Source: an uncultured Rhodopila sp.
GTDB taxonomy: Bacteria > Pseudomonadota > Alphaproteobacteria > Acetobacterales > Acetobacteraceae
Assembly (NCBI RefSeq): GCF_903915725.1
Contig: NZ_CAIWTY010000088.1
Coordinates: 62,001 to 126,000, forward strand
DNA: 64,000 nt
Direction: 5' to 3'
Shown: positions 62,503-64,000 of the stretch, piece by piece
Layout of the letters: each line of letters opens with the position of its first letter
How positions within the stretch are numbered: position 1 is the first letter of the stretch
Notes under the pieces: model-generated
What the model was told of the DNA's origin: nothing
Seen by the model: the letters and a program-made list of their open reading frames with translations, nothing else
Databases searched by the model: none
Translations under genes and position numbers: made by a program

Positions 62503-64000
62503 ATGGCTCAGACTTACGTCGCTTTCGCCCCCGCCAACGGGGCAAGCTTCGCTGCCCGGCCCGCCCGCAAGGCAACCGCCCCGCGGCCAAGCCAGCCACC
62601 GCCGGCGCCCAAGCCCGGCGGCCTGCCGTCGTTGCGCGGCCGCCCGCTGGCGTTTCTGTACAATTATATAAGGCGCCATCCAGCGGGCCACCTGACCATA
62701 CTGATGTCGGTGATCGTCGCGGTGACCTGCAGCGTCTCCACCCAGTACGGCATGAAGCACCTGATCGACATCGTCGCCGCCGGCCGCGAAGCCGCCGGCA
62801 ACCAGGTGTGGTGGCCCTTCGCGCTGCTTTGCGGACTGGTCGCCGCCGACAACCTGTCCTGGCGTATCGGCGGATACGCCGCTCACCGCACCTTCGTGCG
62901 CGTCACCGGCGACGTCCGGCGGGATCTGTTCGCCCACCTGTCCGCCCACTCGCCATCATATTTCGCGGAGCGTCTGCCCGGCGCGCTGGCCAGCCGCATC
63001 AGCTCCACCGCCAATGCGGCCTTTACGGTTGAGAACACCGGCGCGTGGAACGTCATGCCGCCGATGATCGCCGTGGTGCTGTCGATCTGCTTCATCGGCT
63101 CGGTCAACCTGCAACTCGCCGGCGCGCTGCTCGGCGTGTCGCTGCTGATGGGTGCCGTGGTCTACCAGATGGCGCGCAAGGGCTCCGCCCGGCACCGCGA
63201 CTACGCCGAGAAAGCCGCCGCGGTGGACGGGGAGCTGGTGGACGTCATCAGCAACTTCAACGTCGTCCGCGCCTTCGGCGCCACCTTCCGCGAACAGGGC
63301 CGCATCGGCGCGCGGATGGAGACCGAAATGGCCTCGCGCCGCCGCAGTCTTTATTACTTAGAGCATATCCGGCTGGTGCACGCGATCATGACCGCGTTCC
63401 TGACCGCCGGCGCGGTCGCCTGGGGCATTCTGCTCTGGCAGCACGGCCAGGCGAAAGTCGGCGACCTTGTGCTGATCACCTCGCTGGCGTTCGGCATCCT
63501 GCACGGCACGCGGGACCTCGCGGTCGCGCTGGTTGACCTGACGCAGCATGTCGCGCGGCTGGATGAGGCAATCTCCACCCTGCTGACCCCCCACGACCTG
63601 GAAGACCTGCCGGATGCGCAGCCGCTGGTGGCGGGTCCGGGCGAGGTTAGTTTCGAGCAGGTGCGCTTCGCCTATCCGAACCGCCCGGCCGTACTGAACG
63701 ACTTCAACCTGGTGATCCAGCCGGGTGAGCGCGTCGGCCTGGTCGGCTTCTCCGGCGCCGGCAAGTCCACAGTGCTGTCGTTGCTGCAACGCTTCCACGA
63801 CGTGTGCGGCGGCAGCGTCTCGATCGACGGGCAGGACATCCGCGATGTCACGCAGTCCAGCCTGCACGACGTGATGGCGGTGGTGCCGCAGGATATCTCG
63901 CTGTTCCATCGCTCGGTGCTGGAGAACATCCGCTACGCCCGTCCGGACGCAACGGAAAAGGACGTGCTGGCCGCCGCCGACATGGCGCATTGCCGCGACT
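62503..64000 (+). CDS. MsbA-like ABC exporter (5' part, runs off the window)
   Basis: The first 499 codons of an ABC half-transporter. A low-complexity Ala/Pro N-terminus (~40 residues) precedes five to six hydrophobic segments (~65-330) and a nucleotide-binding domain starting near residue 375 with Walker A G-F-S-G-A-G-K-S-T and the Q-loop V-P-Q-D-I-S-L-F. The signature and Walker B motifs lie beyond base 64000. This is the lipid or peptide export type; cargo unknown, although the neighbouring glycosyltransferase hints at a glycolipid. The start at 62503 follows ACAGGAG by a rather long gap. Confidence 0.88.
   Translation, partial: MAQTYVAFAPANGASFAARPARKATAPRPSQPPPAPKPGGLPSLRGRPLAFLYNYIRRHPAGHLTILMSVIVAVTCSVSTQYGMKHLIDIVAAGREAAGNQVWWPFALLCGLVAADNLSWRIGGYAAHRTFVRVTGDVRRDLFAHLSAHSPSYFAERLPGALASRISSTANAAFTVENTGAWNVMPPMIAVVLSICFIGSVNLQLAGALLGVSLLMGAVVYQMARKGSARHRDYAEKAAAVDGELVDVISNFNVVRAFGATFREQGRIGARMETEMASRRRSLYYLEHIRLVHAIMTAFLTAGAVAWGILLWQHGQAKVGDLVLITSLAFGILHGTRDLAVALVDLTQHVARLDEAISTLLTPHDLEDLPDAQPLVAGPGEVSFEQVRFAYPNRPAVLNDFNLVIQPGERVGLVGFSGAGKSTVLSLLQRFHDVCGGSVSIDGQDIRDVTQSSLHDVMAVVPQDISLFHRSVLENIRYARPDATEKDVLAAADMAHCRD

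Overview
The window is GC-rich (roughly two thirds G+C by eye), densely coded DNA from a bacterial chromosome. Gene content points to an alphaproteobacterium, most likely Rhodospirillales/Acetobacteraceae: a MucR/Ros zinc-finger regulator, an NdvA-type glucan exporter, a TTAA-N7-TTAA box of the CtrA type, TRAP transporters, a hisH-hisA-hisF-hisE operon and an alanine racemase coupled to an MlaE-type permease. This placement is inference from gene families; no rRNA or tRNA gene was seen.

Layout. 1-2825: 3' end of a histidine biosynthesis operon (hisH end, a GNAT gene inserted in the operon, hisA, hisF, hisE). 2.9-9.1 kb: accessory region with an alpha/beta hydrolase, a small secreted protein, an RHH-MazF toxin-antitoxin pair with a candidate operator, two unknown small genes, a TauE/SafE exporter, two overlapping Met-rich micro-ORFs, a cupin-type XRE regulator and an acyl-CoA dehydrogenase that looks internally deleted. 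9.5-13.6 kb: a 49-residue membrane protein, a CsbD remnant, a GT4 glycosyltransferase, a nitroreductase and a lactate/malate dehydrogenase-like gene. 13.8-17.9 kb: mlaE-like, alr, dnaB, yraN. 18.0-21.2 kb: DUF2934, NdvA-like exporter, DUF1328 and CBS proteins. 21.8-22.5 kb: a decaying HepT/MntA pair. 22.6-27.7 kb: an MFS transporter and a three-gene set of secreted proteins (TAXI solute-binding, DsrE-like, Sel1-like). 27.9-30.8 kb: dapF-mtaB-ftsY, tightly coupled. 31.4-36.3 kb: a Uma2 nuclease-fold protein, a DctP-DctQ-DctM TRAP transporter, a GFA-family protein and a secreted protein. 37.2-42.8 kb: zapA, zwf, a VIT1-like/PsiE-like pair, and a deletion scar joining a response regulator to a flavoreductase remnant. 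43-51.3 kb: two large hybrid histidine kinases, Nudix, small secreted proteins and dnaQ. 51.4-55.4 kb: an AT-rich orphan gene, a secreted protein, a solitary fusA with its own terminator and a DUF1501 pseudogene. 56.6-64 kb: MucR, an enoyl-CoA hydratase family protein, an FMN 2-hydroxy-acid oxidase, an MFS transporter, a second copy of the GT4 gene and the 5' part of an MsbA-like ABC exporter that runs off the end.

Themes. Housekeeping blocks (his, dnaB/alr, ftsY/mtaB/dapF, zwf, dnaQ, fusA) alternate with accessory segments that show clear decay: an internal deletion (8.4-9.0 kb), a frameshifted toxin lacking its catalytic His (22 kb), a multi-gene deletion scar (41.45 kb) and a broken DUF1501 gene (55 kb). 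A family of dispersed palindromes built on CGTCATGGCC...GGCCATGACG occurs at least five times between genes. Envelope functions recur (glucan/lipid exporters, two near-identical GT4 enzymes, many small secreted proteins). No CRISPR array, insertion sequence or prophage was recognised. The best candidates for something undescribed are the all-secreted TAXI/DsrE/Sel1 gene set (24.85-27.66 kb), the Met-rich micro-ORF pair (7.36-7.47 kb) and the unknown gene pair at 5.1-5.9 kb.
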